Below are positions 44,098 through 55,634 of a stretch of 64,000 nt of DNA, piece by piece. Source of the stretch: Pollenia angustigena (Eukaryota; Arthropoda; Insecta; Diptera; Polleniidae); NCBI GenBank assembly GCA_930367215.1, contig OV884058.1, positions 171,970,478 to 172,034,477 on the forward strand, in the 5' to 3' direction. The first letter of the stretch is position 1, and each line of letters starts with the position of its first letter. Under the pieces are notes generated by a model. That model saw only the letters and a program-made list of their open reading frames with translations, made no database searches and was not told where the DNA came from. The translations under genes were made by a program, and so were the position numbers.

Positions 44098-44613
44098 AAG
44101 CAATATTAAAAAATAGCTTTATCTCTCATTTCAGTTCCGGAGACACTAAAGTTAAGTATAGAAATCTGGCTTTGCATACTAAAGTTTTTCTGCGGCCGTG
44201 CTTAGGGATTTTTTCCTCCAGTAGGACGCGGCAGGTTGCTTCGCTGAATAAAGTTTTCCTGCGTGCGTCACATACAAACTTACTTTTTTGATTGAATTGA
44301 GGGAAGATTTTTTTCATTCAATCTGCGTTTAGGGATAGGGAAAAATTTGCAATATCACTAAATTTTATTAGTGGTAGTTAAAAAATAACAATCATCAATA
44401 TGGCTGTTAAAAAATAGTGCAAACTAATTTATTTGCAGTTTTATTTAGAGTTAGTTAGGGTATTCATTCGGTTAACCGTCAATCGGTTAACCGATGAATT
44501 ACTACCCGATTAACTGATCGGTTAATTTCAAATTGGCTTTTTTCGATTAACGATTAAACCGGTTAATTTCAGTCGATTAACCGATGTAACAAAAATTTCA
44601 ATATTTTGTAGTA

Positions 44614-45140
44614 CAGTAGAATCCCGATAATTCGTAATGGCAAGGGACCGGCCATTTCTAACGAATAATAGGGGTTTTCGATTTAGCGGAGCTTCGATTT
44701 AAAGGGGTTAAAATAAAATAAATACGAATTAACGGGGTTTTTTCAATTTACTTACTAAAACAATAAAAAAAAACATAAAAAACAATTGTTAAAAACAAAA
44801 TATATAAAAATTATTCATGTAACAAACTGATCTTAAGGAAATAAACACACACACAAGCAAAAGCAAAAATCCACGCAAAAAATAGTGGTAAACAAAAAAT
44901 CATTCTTTCTATGTTTCTGTTGTTTTTATTACGAATTATAAGTGGGAGTTAGCAAAGAATTACGATTTATAAGAGGTAAAGAAGATTTTACTTGAAAAAA
45001 AAAAAAATTACGAATTAGCGAGGGGACCTTAATGTATGGAAATTTTACGAATTAACGAGATTTTTTCAAGGGACCGACAGTTTATTACGAATTATCGGGA
45101 ATTACGATTTATCGGGGTACGAATTATCGGGATTTGACTG
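44614..45140. mobile_element. 527-bp pogo-type MITE with CAGTAGAATCCCGATAATTC ends
   Basis: cagtagaatcccgataattc is inverted at gaattatcgggatttgactg. TA lies on both sides (44612-44613, 45141-45142). cgaattatcgg, acgaattaacg and related words recur throughout. CAGT ends and TA target fit the pogo group. Non-coding. Confidence 0.8.
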
Positions 45141-45195
45141 TATAACATATTTTTTGTGTTTTTATTTATTTGTTTCGTCTCATATACAAAATGTA

Positions 45196-46493
45196 AAGGG
45201 TGGTTAAATTTCAAGGGCCGATGTTGATTTTGAATAAAACACAAACTATTTAGGAAATTATTGTAATTTTATTTTATTATGATATATTGGTATTACTCAA
45301 TTATGTATGGAACAAAATATCGGCCAAATGGGCGCCGCGACCACGGCGGCACACCTCCATCCGATGGTCCAAATTTTCGATGACCCTGAGGCATAATGGA
45401 GGTTCTATGCCGTTAATGTGCCGAATTATCTCATCCTTTAGCTCTTGAATTGTTGCTGGCTTATCGAAGTACATCTTTTCTTTCAAATAACCCCAAAGAA
45501 AAAAGTCCAACGGTGTCAAATCACATGATCTTGGCGGCCAATTGACATCGCCATTACGTGAGATAACACGGCCATTGAATTTGTTGCGCAAAAGAGCCAT
45601 TGTTTCGTTAGCTGTGTGGCAAGTGGCACCGTCCTGCTGAAACCACACATCGTCCACATCCATATCTTCCAATTCGGGCCATAAAAAGTTCGTTATCATC
45701 TCACGATAGCGAACACCATTCACAGTAACTGCCTGACCGGCCTCATTTTTGAAAAAATACGGCCCGATGATGCCGCCAGCCCATAAACCGCACCAAACAG
45801 TCACTCTTTGTGGGTGCATTGGTTTTTCGACAATCACTCTTGGATTCTCATTCGCTCAAATGCGGCAATTCTGTTTATTGACGAATCCACTGAGGTGAGA
45901 ATGTGCCTCATCACTGAAGATGATTTTCTTCGAAAATTTATCATCCACTGTTGCCATTTCTTGCCACCATTCTGCCCATTCACGACGTTTGGAATGGTCA
46001 AGAGGCTTTAGTTCTTGAGCCAATTGCACCTTGTAAGCGTGTAAATGCAAGTCTTTATGCATAATGTTCATCAACGACGAGCGTGAGAGGTGAAATTGTT
46101 GGACACGACGACGAGTTGAGGTGGACGGCTCTTCAGCCACACTATCGCGAACAGCAGCAATATTTTCTGCAGTACGAGCTGTACGAGCATGCACTGGTGT
46201 TCTCACATCTTCTACAGACCCGGTTTGCTCGAATTTTTCCACGATTTTTGCGATTGTACGCACATTTGGACGATGACCAAAAAAATCACAAAGTGCACGA
46301 TATGCATTTTGATTTGAACGCCCATTTTCATAATAAGTCTGGATAACTTTAACACGTTGTTGGATTGTGTATCTCTCCATGGTTCAAATTGAGTAAGTCT
46401 GAAATAGAGAAATGTCAAATAAAATTCGGAAAAAAACTTGGCGTTTAGGTGTGGTTCACATTCAACATCGGCCCTTACAATTTAACCACCCTT
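45196..46493 (-). mobile_element. Mariner-like element, near complete (1,298 bp)
   Basis: The ends aagggtggttaaattt and the inverse at 46460-46493 share 32 bases with two changes (tail ggccgatgttga). The flanks are TA (45194-45195, 46494-46495). It carries one transposase frame, interrupted once. It is the best copy of a family also present at 61488-63791. Confidence 0.92.
45301..46380 (-). pseudogene. Mariner-like transposase with one premature stop
   Basis: One continuous 360-codon frame from ATG 46380 to the stop at 45301, interrupted only by TGA at 45856-45858 (codon 175). The protein would bind the element ends and perform cut-and-paste transposition. Helix-turn-helix (1-110): IQQRVKVIQTYYENGRSN and NVRTIAKIVEKFEQTGSV. 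Catalytic residues: D157 in IIFSDEAH, D250 in WFQQDGATCH and D287 in WPPRSCDLTPLDFFLWGY. There are 36 residues between the last two, against 34 in canonical mariners. The C-terminal end HLADILFHT is complete. The length (359) is normal for mariner. The stop lies where relatives have a Trp-Ser after NKQNCR, so one nonsense change separates this copy from an open frame. It is probably recently active. Confidence 0.92.
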
Positions 46494-46495
46494 TA

Positions 46496-47634
46496 TGTGT
46501 TTTGAAAATAATTTTTTATACCAACAAAGAATGTGTTCAGTGACTTCATTTTAACCCATTTTTCGCCGACCAGTGACTAAAATTATAATGCTTTTCAATT
46601 TTTTTTATCTTCATCGTCGATCAGCAGGAATGTGGAGAAAAATGGGTTAAATGTTTGATTGTCAACACCTTTTTTTTGTTTCACGTTTCTCATACATATC
46701 TTCTCATATCAGTCTTTTAAAAGATTTAACCGAAACAATTAGAAGTGTTAAAAATTTTAAAAAACTCTAATGGCATAATGGATTATTTTATATGTTTAGA
46801 GAAATCCTGGAAAAGAACTGAGAAATTAGATCAACGATAAGTAAAATAATTTTTTTCAAGTCAAGTTTTGTCAAAACTAAAGGAAAGAATCGCTGTAATT
46901 CTAAACATTTAAAAGATTATTTTATAAGATCTCCTTTAACTATTGAAATAACAAATAAAATTATCTCAGTTTATTTTTTATATATTTTTATATATTTATA
47001 TATAAAAAAATTTTTGGGGGATTCACAAGGTAGTCATAAAGTCTTAAAATAATTACAAGAAATATATGAATATCGTCGGCTTAATATACAAACCGGCTAA
47101 ATCCACTTTTTATATAAATTGAGATGTTGATGCCGTGTGGTAGAGAAGGATACGCCTCGTCGACCAGCATGTAGTTTTTCTTTTATTTAAGTCTTGAAGT
47201 TTGTAAAACTAACTGTATTTTTAATTTTCTATCAAGCTGCAAATAGGGAAAATAAAAAGTTTTTTGTCTCTCCTGTAAAATATGCTGAAAGTGAGTTAGC
47301 AGGTTGGCATAATAAGCCGACGATATAACTGTAGTGGACTACCGCTTAGATTTATACTGTACAGTTATGACGAATAAATGGACACAGCATTCAAACTTTT
47401 ATTTTTATTTATTTAAAACAATTGTAAAATATTATTTCGGATATAATGACGATATGACTTGATAGCACACCTTGTGTATTAATTGAAAAATTGTTTTTTT
47501 TTTTTTTGTTTTTGCTCGTTTTAGTTCAAGAATTGTTATGTTTGGTATGTTATTGTTTTTTTTTACTAATAAACTCCAAATAATAAACCAATTAATCCGT
47601 TTTTTATATTGAAATAACTTAATTAATAAAAAAA
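46496..47634. other. Interior of the hAT element, no gene recognised
   Basis: AT-rich. A short inverted pair (aacccatttttcgccgacca and ggagaaaaatgggtta, 46552-46650) is present. ggtagagaaggatacgcctc near 47141 is an isolated GC-rich word. No transposase motif is seen. Confidence 0.4.
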
Positions 47635-47800
47635 TTGATTAATCGGTTAACCGATCAAAAACAAAATTAACCGATTAAACCAAAACCTCGGTTAATTAAT
47701 CGAGCGACTAACCGATTGAAGCAAAAGGTCGATTAAATGAATACCCTAGTGTTAGTGCACTGCTGATTTAAATCAATATTTAGTGCACTACCCCCAACTA

Positions 47801-48198
47801 TGCTTTGGGCACATAAACTTTTTCAACGCTTAAGCTGGAGGTCCACACCACGCTTTACTCGCTTTTTCGCAGCATACGCAGCTGTAAAAAAAGTGTAATC
47901 TGTGTAGTTATAACTTATATATAATAGAAAAGTGAAAAAACTCACAAGGAATTTTTATTCACGATAGGGGTGAATGTCTTTTCAAATGCATAATATAAAT
48001 TAAATTTCGGTTTTCTAAAAATTAATATTTTTTTTTACCTGATTGGTCCAGTATTTTTTTGCAACTACATATAAGACTCAAATATATCATGACTTTTTTT
48101 AATAGAATGTGAAAATTATTTTTTTAATACGTAATGTATGTTATATAAACCCTTTTTACTTTTGAATGAGTTCAAGGACTATTGCAGGAAAGCTTTAC
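47801..48198. other. Spacer, nothing recognised
   Basis: AT-rich, with no gene and no paired repeat ends. Confidence 0.5.
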
Positions 48199-49286
48199 AC
48201 ACAGAAAAAAATATCAATGTTAAATTAACATGGCGCAATGTTGATTAAGAATCATAGTAAATTTCTGCAATAGTATGGACTCTATTAAAATTAATTTCAA
48301 ATGAAAAATTTTAAAATTACATTGTTCAATATTGAAACCATAAAAACCTGTTTTACTTGTTTTGAATAGAAAAAAAAACAACAACATGAACATGCATTTT
48401 TTTATTTTCATATTTAAAATATGTTATAAAAAGAAGAAAATTCACGTATTAGTTAAAATTATTTAGTTAAATACCTGCAAATAATAGGACCAGTCCAAAC
48501 ACGCGTGTAAAGAGTAGCCCACAAGGGACTAGGACATGTCCAAAAGTAACCCAAACGGAAAAATATGCTCTATTTAACACTACGATGTCCTAGGGGAGGA
48601 CTATATAACCCACCTTTGGACTACTATGGAGTCATTTTAAAACAACTCCATGGTATACACAAGAGGATTAGTTTTGAAGTCGTTTAAAAACGAAAACATG
48701 TCGTTAAACAACGAAGACATGTCGTCTCACTACGAACACTTTTTAACAATGACATGGTCCATGCTTGAATTACATCGGACCAGTCCATGGAGTAGTCCAT
48801 TTTATCAAAATGGATCAGGTGGTCCAATATTATTTGCAGGGATAGTACATAAAGTTTTTAAAGTAGAATGATTAAGTTACCACATTTGCTTATTGTCTTA
48901 TAGTAGATAGATTGCAAATAAATGAATTTCAAAAAAAAAACAAAGTAGAATGATAACGAAACCCATATCGGGCCATTCTGCTGATGCTTCTGTTAACAAA
49001 GGGAAATGCAAAATAAGTGAAACATCTGTTACAGGGTGTTAAGAATTATTCTAAAAATATTAATATATTGTCTCTGAATTTTGATACTACATGAAATTCA
49101 CGTTGTTTTAACTTGAAATAGCTTTCATCCAACGTGATTCGGATTGTTATTTCAATATAAATGACATTTTGCTCTAATTTTACTGCAATGTTAAATTAAC
49201 ATGAAGTAACTATGAAGCAAACCCACTACCGAAAGCGGCAAAATCAACCTTGATTTCGACGATTTTACATTAATTTTTTTCTGTGT
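48199..49286. mobile_element. MITE with ACACAGAAAAAAAT ends, with nested insertion
   Basis: acacagaaaaaaat is inverted at atttttttctgtgt. caatgttaaattaacatg, itself partly palindromic, lies near both ends (48214 and 49187). The 367-bp element at 48474-48840 is inserted. No target duplication is resolved. The ends resemble 5771 and 27527, but the interiors differ. Confidence 0.55.
48474..48840. mobile_element. 367-bp MITE with CCTGCAAATAATA ends, rich in GGAC/GTCC words
   Basis: cctgcaaataata is inverted at tattatttgcagg. ggaccagtcc, tagtcc, ggactac and related words recur, and ggaccagtccatggagtagt lies near the right end. An internal near-repeat cgaaaacatgtcgtt/cgaagacatgtcgtc is at 48692-48724. 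The flanks show no clear duplication. Confidence 0.6.
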
Positions 49287-51238
49287 ATACACCACAGACT
49301 ACACAGAACTGTAAAAAGTGACGTGTGAATAGGCCCAAATCAGTTGCCGGGGCAGCTTTCGAAGAAAGCGACAGAAAGCTTTTTTGGTAGTAAAGTGCCA
49401 AGGTGTAAAAGCAGGCCGCAACAATCAACACAAATTGCGTGATCAAAACAAATATAACAAAACACAAACCACGTTAAACAAATGCATAAGTTCAGTAAAC
49501 GTTGTTTTTTGTGCAAAAAACTTTATTTAGTAATATTGTTTTGTGTTATAATGTTATTTACTTACTTAAATCTTATTTACTCGTGTTGTGGTGAACTTAA
49601 GAGTTAATTTTTACAACAGTTTTGCAAATAAATCTTAACTAAATTAATTTGTGTTCATTGTATTGTGGCATAGAAGATGATGAAAAGAGAAATGCAAAAG
49701 GACAGCTTTCTTTGAAAGAGACAAAAAAAACGCAAAACCTTCCGCCTCGTGACAGTTCTGTGGTATACACATTGAATTTTTTTTTAAATTTTGACAATCG
49801 CGAGTACTTTTAATCCACACGGACTTTTATTTTTCAGTCACGCTCTCACGAGTGATTAATATTTTAGGTAACGTGAAAATCACGTCACATAAAATGTAAA
49901 CAATTAGATCAAAAATACAATGTTTAGTGACTTTTGGCTTGATCTTTAATAAAATTAAAACTAGAATTAGCCAATTTCATAAAAAATTCTAAAAATTTCC
50001 TGCAAATACAAAATGCTTGTGCAGAGTTTCCCACAAATAGCAATATTTACGCAAAATTTCCACTTTATAATTTGTGTTAAACTCTTCGACTCTGTTGAAA
50101 ACTTCTAAGAAAAATGCACAAGGAGAAAAAGCAAAAACTATTTTCAATTTTATTTATGGAATTTCTAGACTAGCAGCAGGAATTCTATACTAAAACATTT
50201 TGTTTGGTTGTTAGTGGGTATGGAACATAAGAAAAATATGACTATGAAATCTATATCCTTTTTAGAGTTGCGAAAATTTCCATAGAATCGAAGAAATACC
50301 ATATCAGTAAACACACCTTCGATCGTCCACAGCTTTCAGCAAAACGTTGTAACTTTAAAATATCTATTCCTATTTTCCAATTTCTCTTTCCTACAACTAT
50401 CACAATTACGGCTGAAGCAAATGTGCAAGGAAAATAAATAAAATAAGGCCTAAATAAATTTCTATGGATATCAAGACAATTTATGAAAAATATGTTACAT
50501 ACAAATACTTGTAAATTTTTATAAAAATTATGGAAAAAGAAAAGTCAAAGAAACCAAAAACACAATATGTACAAGTATCAGTATGAGGAGTATTTAGTTA
50601 AAATGGATCTCTCGTACAAGACAGAAGCACGTGATGGTCGAACGTGTTTAATGGACAAATGAGTGAATAACTAACTGGTGGTGGAGGTTGACTAACTGGA
50701 CGGACAACGTTACAATGGATGTTACGTTTTTGGTTTTTAGATAGATGGTTGGAAGGATGGATAAATCTAAGCTTAGCGGTTGTATGTAATTTTTGTTATT
50801 CAATAAATGTTTGTACAAATGGATTGGTAACACATTTAACATTGCATCACATACTACACGATTATTATGACTATCAACAAAAATATGGCGTGTAGCCTCA
50901 GTTGCGCGTAGACATTGGCTGGATTATTATGCGAGGATAGACAGAGAAATTCTTTTAAAATCACATAAGCTGGAAATTGTTTTAGTTATGGTATAATTTT
51001 AGTTCCCATTCTTTTAATTACTAGAGTAGGCATTAGTTTGAAAAGAAACTCTAGGAGCTCCATTATTTACCACAGCATTCAAAATTGAATTAAAATTTAC
51101 TGACAACAGCAAATTTATCCAGTTCTCTGCTAAAATTTTTGTGAACTTTTTATTAAAATTGAGCAAAAACATTTTTTTATTAATATTTTCTAAAAAAAAA
51201 ATTACTGGAAACAGAATTTATTATGAAAGTTTACCTTA
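49287..51238. other. Spacer without a recognisable gene
   Basis: No gene or paired ends found. gaaagcgacagaaagctttt (49368) and cagctttctttgaaagagac (49704) are loosely related in inverse order. A host intron or intergenic stretch is possible. Confidence 0.45.
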
Positions 51239-51840
51239 GAAGCGTATAGACGACATGTTTTTGTCATCTGACATGTCAAATTTCCCACTGCAAAGCACAT
51301 ACATGTCGTGTGTTACCTTTTTAACTTTGCTTCTGTAAAAGTCAGACGCAAAGTCATCTGACAAAATTTCAATTAGAACGTGCTCTATTTTCTTCTGACA
51401 AACCATCTGGCAGCGGCGTCAACTATTGACGGAATCATTAGCCGGCTGAAGTTAATATTTTACAATACCAAGATATGTATGCTCATCTCACCATTGAGTA
51501 GAATTTATGTAAATATAAACATAAAAACCGTTTAATTATAAAATTCTAAATTGGTATCTTTAAAATAAAAGAGAAAATGTTAAGATGGCTAAATTATTTT
51601 ACGGCGCAAATAAATATTTTCGTGGCGGCAGCAAGCTATTTTGAAACTGAGAACTACTTTGGTTTCTGCAATAACAATGCGAAAAAAAACAGAGACAATG
51701 TCAGAAGCAAATTACATGTACGTTTGTGACCGAATATTATAAACCTTATGTAAAACAGCAATTTTGACAGACATGAACAATTACATGTGACTTGAAAATT
51801 TGACATGTCAGATGACAAATACATGTCGTGTACGGGCGCC
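51239..51840. mobile_element. 602-bp MITE with ACGACATGT-containing long ends
   Basis: acgacatgtttttgtcatct then gacatgtcaaattt is inverted at aaatttgacatgtc then agatgacaaatacatgtcgt, about 35 bases with one change. The outer 11 bases are less similar (gaagcgtatag versus ggcgcccgtac). TTA precedes and TTT follows, so a 3-bp Harbinger-type target is possible. Non-coding. Confidence 0.6.
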
Positions 51841-51892
51841 TTTAAAATAATAAAAATTTACTGCAACTGCAAAGTTTATAAAACTTGACTTA

Positions 51893-52111
51893 GGCCTGTT
51901 TTCACAACTTACCGATAGCTTAAAGTAGACTTTAACCGGCCTTATAAAAAGTATTCCATTATTAAAACTTTACTTTAACCTTTAGTGAGCGATAAAGTAA
52001 AATAAGGTTAATCCTACCTGATAGGTTAAAGTAAAGTTGTAATAATGGAACACTTTTTATACGGCCGATAAAATCCTACCTTAAGCTATCGGTAAGTTGT
52101 GAAAACGGGCC
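51893..52111. mobile_element. 219-bp palindromic Harbinger-type MITE
   Basis: ggcctgttttcacaacttac is inverted at 52092-52111 with one change, and the arms extend beyond cgatagctta. The flanks are TTA on both sides (51890-51892, 52112-52114). GGCCTG ends and a TTA target fit PIF/Harbinger. It abuts the 3' end of the LOA remnant. Confidence 0.8.
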
Positions 52112-52609
52112 TTAGTAAGATAAGGTTCCCTGGGCAGCCATCAAGAAGACAGCTCATTTAGGTTTTTCAGTAGTTTCTTTATAGTACTTAGCGGCAATGC
52201 TCATCACACAGAGTAGATATTAAATAGGCGTCACTGAAAAATTCAACCAATTCGTCTTCGTAATAAAGAGAAGAAACCGCCTTAGTTATGTCTTGGATAG
52301 ATCATCCAAACAGTCGAGCGCTGGTTTCCTTAGGTATCAATCCCTAGATCCATGACACAGAAGCTGAAACACAAAATCCCCTTCCTTCTCATCATGACAA
52401 CTTCTGCAACAGTCATTGAATTCCAAAGCCATTCTCCTTGCATGTGTCCCGTCAAGCCAGTGCCAAATTATCATCAAGATCACTGTTCTAATGTGCTCGC
52501 TATTGAAACTATGTAAAGAGCACGTCCACCGTTCATAATAGCCAGACCACAATGCCCTGGATACGAAGCAGGTAGATTCACGATTCCATCCCAACTGTTC
52601 AAGACTATA

Positions 52610-52741
52610 ACTGCCTGTTTTTAGAACGCGAGCGCAAAAGTGACTCGTTTAACTTTTATTTAAAACAAAAAAAAATTTTGAAATTTTGTTTTAAATGTTA
52701 GTTAAAGTCACTTTTTTACTCGCGTTCTAAAAACAGGCAGT
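52610..52741. mobile_element. 132-bp palindromic MITE, ACTGCC ends, TA target
   Basis: actgcctgtttttagaacgc is exactly inverted at 52722-52741. TA flanks both sides (52608-52609, 52742-52743). The intact LOA copy shows the empty site (ctctatacgactcg). The end word is shared with 29066-29207. Confidence 0.85.
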
Positions 52742-53226
52742 TAGACTCGCACTTCATGAGTGACTTACAATGATCCCTTGACAAGCCCACGAATTAATTA
52801 ATGAATATTTCATCCAGACAACTTACTCGCTTGCCAAGCTCATCGGCTATGTGGTTACTCTTGCTATGTGGTTAGGCTTGCATGCCGCATTATCCACATT
52901 AGCGTCACTTTCGAATGCGTCGCAATCTTATTTAAAGGCATCCAACGTTCTCTAGTTAACCTCGATGTCGTATATACAACTGCTAGGGATGCATTGGCAG
53001 CCTTGCTCTTTGTAAATAAACATTTATCCACCGATATGCACGTAAGCCGCCCGCCTTATAGCAGAGATTGCCGTCTGCAGGGCATTACAGTCATCCAGCA
53101 GACGAAAGGGAACCTTTATATTCAGTTCCTCTATGTAGCAACCCCTGCAACCTTACTCTCTTCCTTCGAGCCGTCAGCTTAGACCCTAGGAAAGGCATCT
53201 CAATAGACAGCCTATTTCCATATATA

Positions 53227-53950
53227 ATGGGTGATTTTTTAGCTATTATCTTTTTGGCAACACTGGTTTAAACAGCTGACGCACGTTTCGTGTTTTGTTT
53301 CACTGTCAAACATCCTCAGTTTGGTCTATAATTTAACCATGAATCGTCTTACAAACGAACAACGCTTGCAAATTATTGAATTTTATTATCAAAATGCGTG
53401 CTCTGTTAAGAAAGTTCATCGCGCGCCTCGGCTCAATGGGTACGTTAATAAGCAGAATTGTCGATTTTGGAGTGAAGATCAGCCAGAAGCATTGAAAAAG
53501 TCACAGTTTGGTGAGGTTTATGGGCTGGTGGCCTCATTTTACCGTACTTCTTCAAAGATGAGGCGAATCGTTACGTAACTGTGAATGGTTAGCGCTACCG
53601 TGAGATGATATCCAATTTTTTTTGCCCAAAATGCAAGAGCTTGACTTACATGACATGTTGTCTCCACCAGACGGTGCCACATGCCACACAGCACGCTTAA
53701 CAATAGACTGATTGAGAGGCGAGTTCGGTGAACATTTTATTTCACGTTCGCGACCGGTCAATTGGCCGCCTAGATCATGCGATTTAACGCCTTTAGACTA
53801 TTTTTTGTGGGGCTATGTTAAAGCTCATGTCTATACACAAATGCCCGCTTCAATTGACGCATGGAAGACAACATTGAAGCATTTATTCATGAGATACCGG
53901 CCGAAATGTTGGCAAGAGTATGCTAAAATTGGACAAAGCGGATATTAAGC
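53227..53950 (+). pseudogene. Mariner-like element remnant, second subfamily
   Basis: A left end atgggtgattttttagct after TA is followed by a transposase start MNRLTNEQRLQIIEFYYQNA (53339-53398). After about 22 codons the frame jumps to LNGYVNKQNCRFWSEDQPEA (53431-53490), so the region with the first catalytic Asp is deleted. Later blocks are DGATCHTA (53672-53695) and FISRSRPVNWPPRSCDLTPL (53737-53796, continuing DYFLWGYVKAHVYT). The spacing from the Asp of QQDG to that of SCDL is 36 residues. The right end is not recognisable; LOA sequence resumes at about 53950. Confidence 0.85.
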
Positions 53951-54010
53951 AAATATTGCCTTCACCATTCAACCGAATATTCTGTCCCCATGACAGCCTA
54001 CTATTCAGAA

Positions 54011-55496
54011 AACCTGATAAAAATTTAAGAAATATAATTAATTTTATGAAAATTTACTAAAAATAGCGATGTTTTTCAATCTTAACTTAAATAAAAACAA
54101 ACTGTTAAGTTTCTTGGTTTTCAATTTTTGTAAAGTTCAAAATACGAAATTTTTCCAAAGTTTAAACGGATTGGACAAGTTTTAGTGTTCCGAAAATAAA
54201 CCTTTTAAGATCACCCTCCTAAAAAATATGACAATGATGCTGCTACTGCCGCTTTTGCGTGAGTGGCTGGCTCAGCATTAATTTTGTTTGAGTTGTCTGC
54301 ATCGGTATGACAGACAACGAAAAATGGGCTTGTGAGTGAACTGTTGTTAACCAAAATGGCCAAAAGGTGGTAGCCGTTAGTCGTTTGTATTGGCTTGAAT
54401 GAGTTAAAATATGATTTGAAATAACAAGGATCTTCTATATTCACCTCACACAAAGCAAAAGCAAAAAAATATATAGACCAAATCGCTTCCAACTGTAGTT
54501 CAAGAACGCTTTGGACGTGATGTTGTACTCAAATCACTATATGTATGCGAAAAATTTTGAATTTGTGTGAGTGTGTGTGTGAATTTCGTGATACCAAACT
54601 GACAGATTTTGATTGAAGTGTTGCCATTGCACGTTTACAAGCGCCACTTGTTTACAGTATTTTTTTTTTTTTTTTCTCTTTTTAATCCATTTTTCTTTTC
54701 ATTCATTAAATTCATGTACAAGTATTCACATGTATGAATGTTTTTATAAAACAAATGTTTAAATTTGGAACAGAAATTGTTATCCGTCTCTGTTACTCTG
54801 GGATGTGATTTGTGAGTGAATCGATTTGGCAGACGTCTCTATACTTTGTCTGTTTGTCATGTGGACGTTAAATGCACGTTTGGAATTCAGGTAATGTTAC
54901 GCTTCATGGACACCTTTGCATGTAACTATGTATGTGTGTGTGTGTGTGATTCGTTGTGTTTTGTTTTTATATTTCAACTGGTTTGGTATTTGTAATTTTG
55001 CGTTAAATCCAAAATGGAATAACTTCAAATAACGCACGCATGAATTTGCAAGCGCCACCTCTAGTTATTAAAGACAAAAAAGAAAAAAAATATTTTGAAT
55101 TGTTCGTATTCAAAAACCATCTTCTATATTTTAATACAAAAAAGGAGTTCACGTCGTCAAATTGTTCGTGCCAATCGATTATCTTTCTACGCGCTTTGTC
55201 TCTCTTCCTAATTCCATACTTAAAATGGTGAAGCACAGTGGGCAGATAGCGAAAATATTGATTTTTTACGGTTATTTCTCGTAGAATACAGGTACGATTT
55301 ATAATTAAAATAAAAGGTAAAATGAAGAATATCAAAGTTAAATATTTGAATAAAAACAATTAAGTAAAAAGTATAGAGAAAAGCCAAAATTTTTTAAAGT
55401 TTCGTATGTGTAAAGTTACAACAATTAAATATAAGCAACTCTTAATTACCCAATCATAGAGTCATGTTTTTCTTCATTTTCCAATGGTCGATATTA
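54011..55496. other. Spacer with GT microsatellites, no gene recognised
   Basis: Short GT runs lie at about 54565-54582 and 54929-54950. A T-run is at 54659-54675. No gene or paired ends are seen. Confidence 0.5.
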
Positions 55497-55634
55497 ACCC
55501 TTATCGTGGTTGGCGAATTTAAAATACGCCTGCGACTGTTTCGTAACAGATTAAAGAGAACATGAACTTATTTCCTTTAATCTATTGCCAAACAGTCGTA
55601 GGCGTATTTTAAATTCGCCTACCACGATAGGGGT
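55497..55634. mobile_element. 138-bp palindromic MITE, ACCCYTATCGTGGT ends
   Basis: acccttatcgtggttggcga then atttaaaatacgcct is inverted at aggcgtattttaaattcgcc then taccacgataggggt, with arms of about 48 bases and three changes. The loop holds taaagag/ctttaat. The target duplication is not clear. Confidence 0.8.

Larger units (their letters stand above)
44456..47748. mobile_element. hAT-type element with TAGGGTATTCATT ends, containing two insertions
   Basis: tagggtattcatt (44456) is inverted at aatgaataccctag (ending 47748). The flanks are gagttagt (44448-44455) and gtgttagt (47749-47756), an 8-bp duplication with one change. Words with ggttaaccg/cggttaat crowd both ends (44470-44600, 47635-47730) as subterminal repeats. 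Without the nested pogo MITE and mariner it is about 1.46 kb, with no transposase recognised. Confidence 0.75.
43677..47800. mobile_element. Outer inverted-repeat element enclosing several others
   Basis: tagatgggggtagtgcact (43677) is inverted at agtgcactacccccaacta (ending 47800), with one difference over 17 bases. gtgcac, agtgatagtgc and tttagtgcac words cluster near both ends. No matching 8-bp flank was found. It encloses a hAT element, a pogo-type MITE and a mariner. TAG-start ends suggest hAT, unproven. Confidence 0.5.
52115..54010 (-). pseudogene. Decayed second copy of the LOA family, twice interrupted
   Basis: 52118-52600 aligns with the 3' end of the intact element (37160-37660), including aaggttccctgggcagccat. 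The minus-strand frame 52337-52594 gives GWNRESTCFVSRALW and EFNDCCRSCHDEKE, matching the C-terminal Cys/His motif. 52744-53215 matches the RNase H region (37665-38130). 53950-54005 matches 38605-38650. The gaps hold a palindromic MITE (52610-52741) and a mariner (53227-53950). About 470 bases of the LOA sequence are missing at the mariner. Many stops and shifts are present. It is clearly older than the 37154-42709 copy. Confidence 0.85.
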
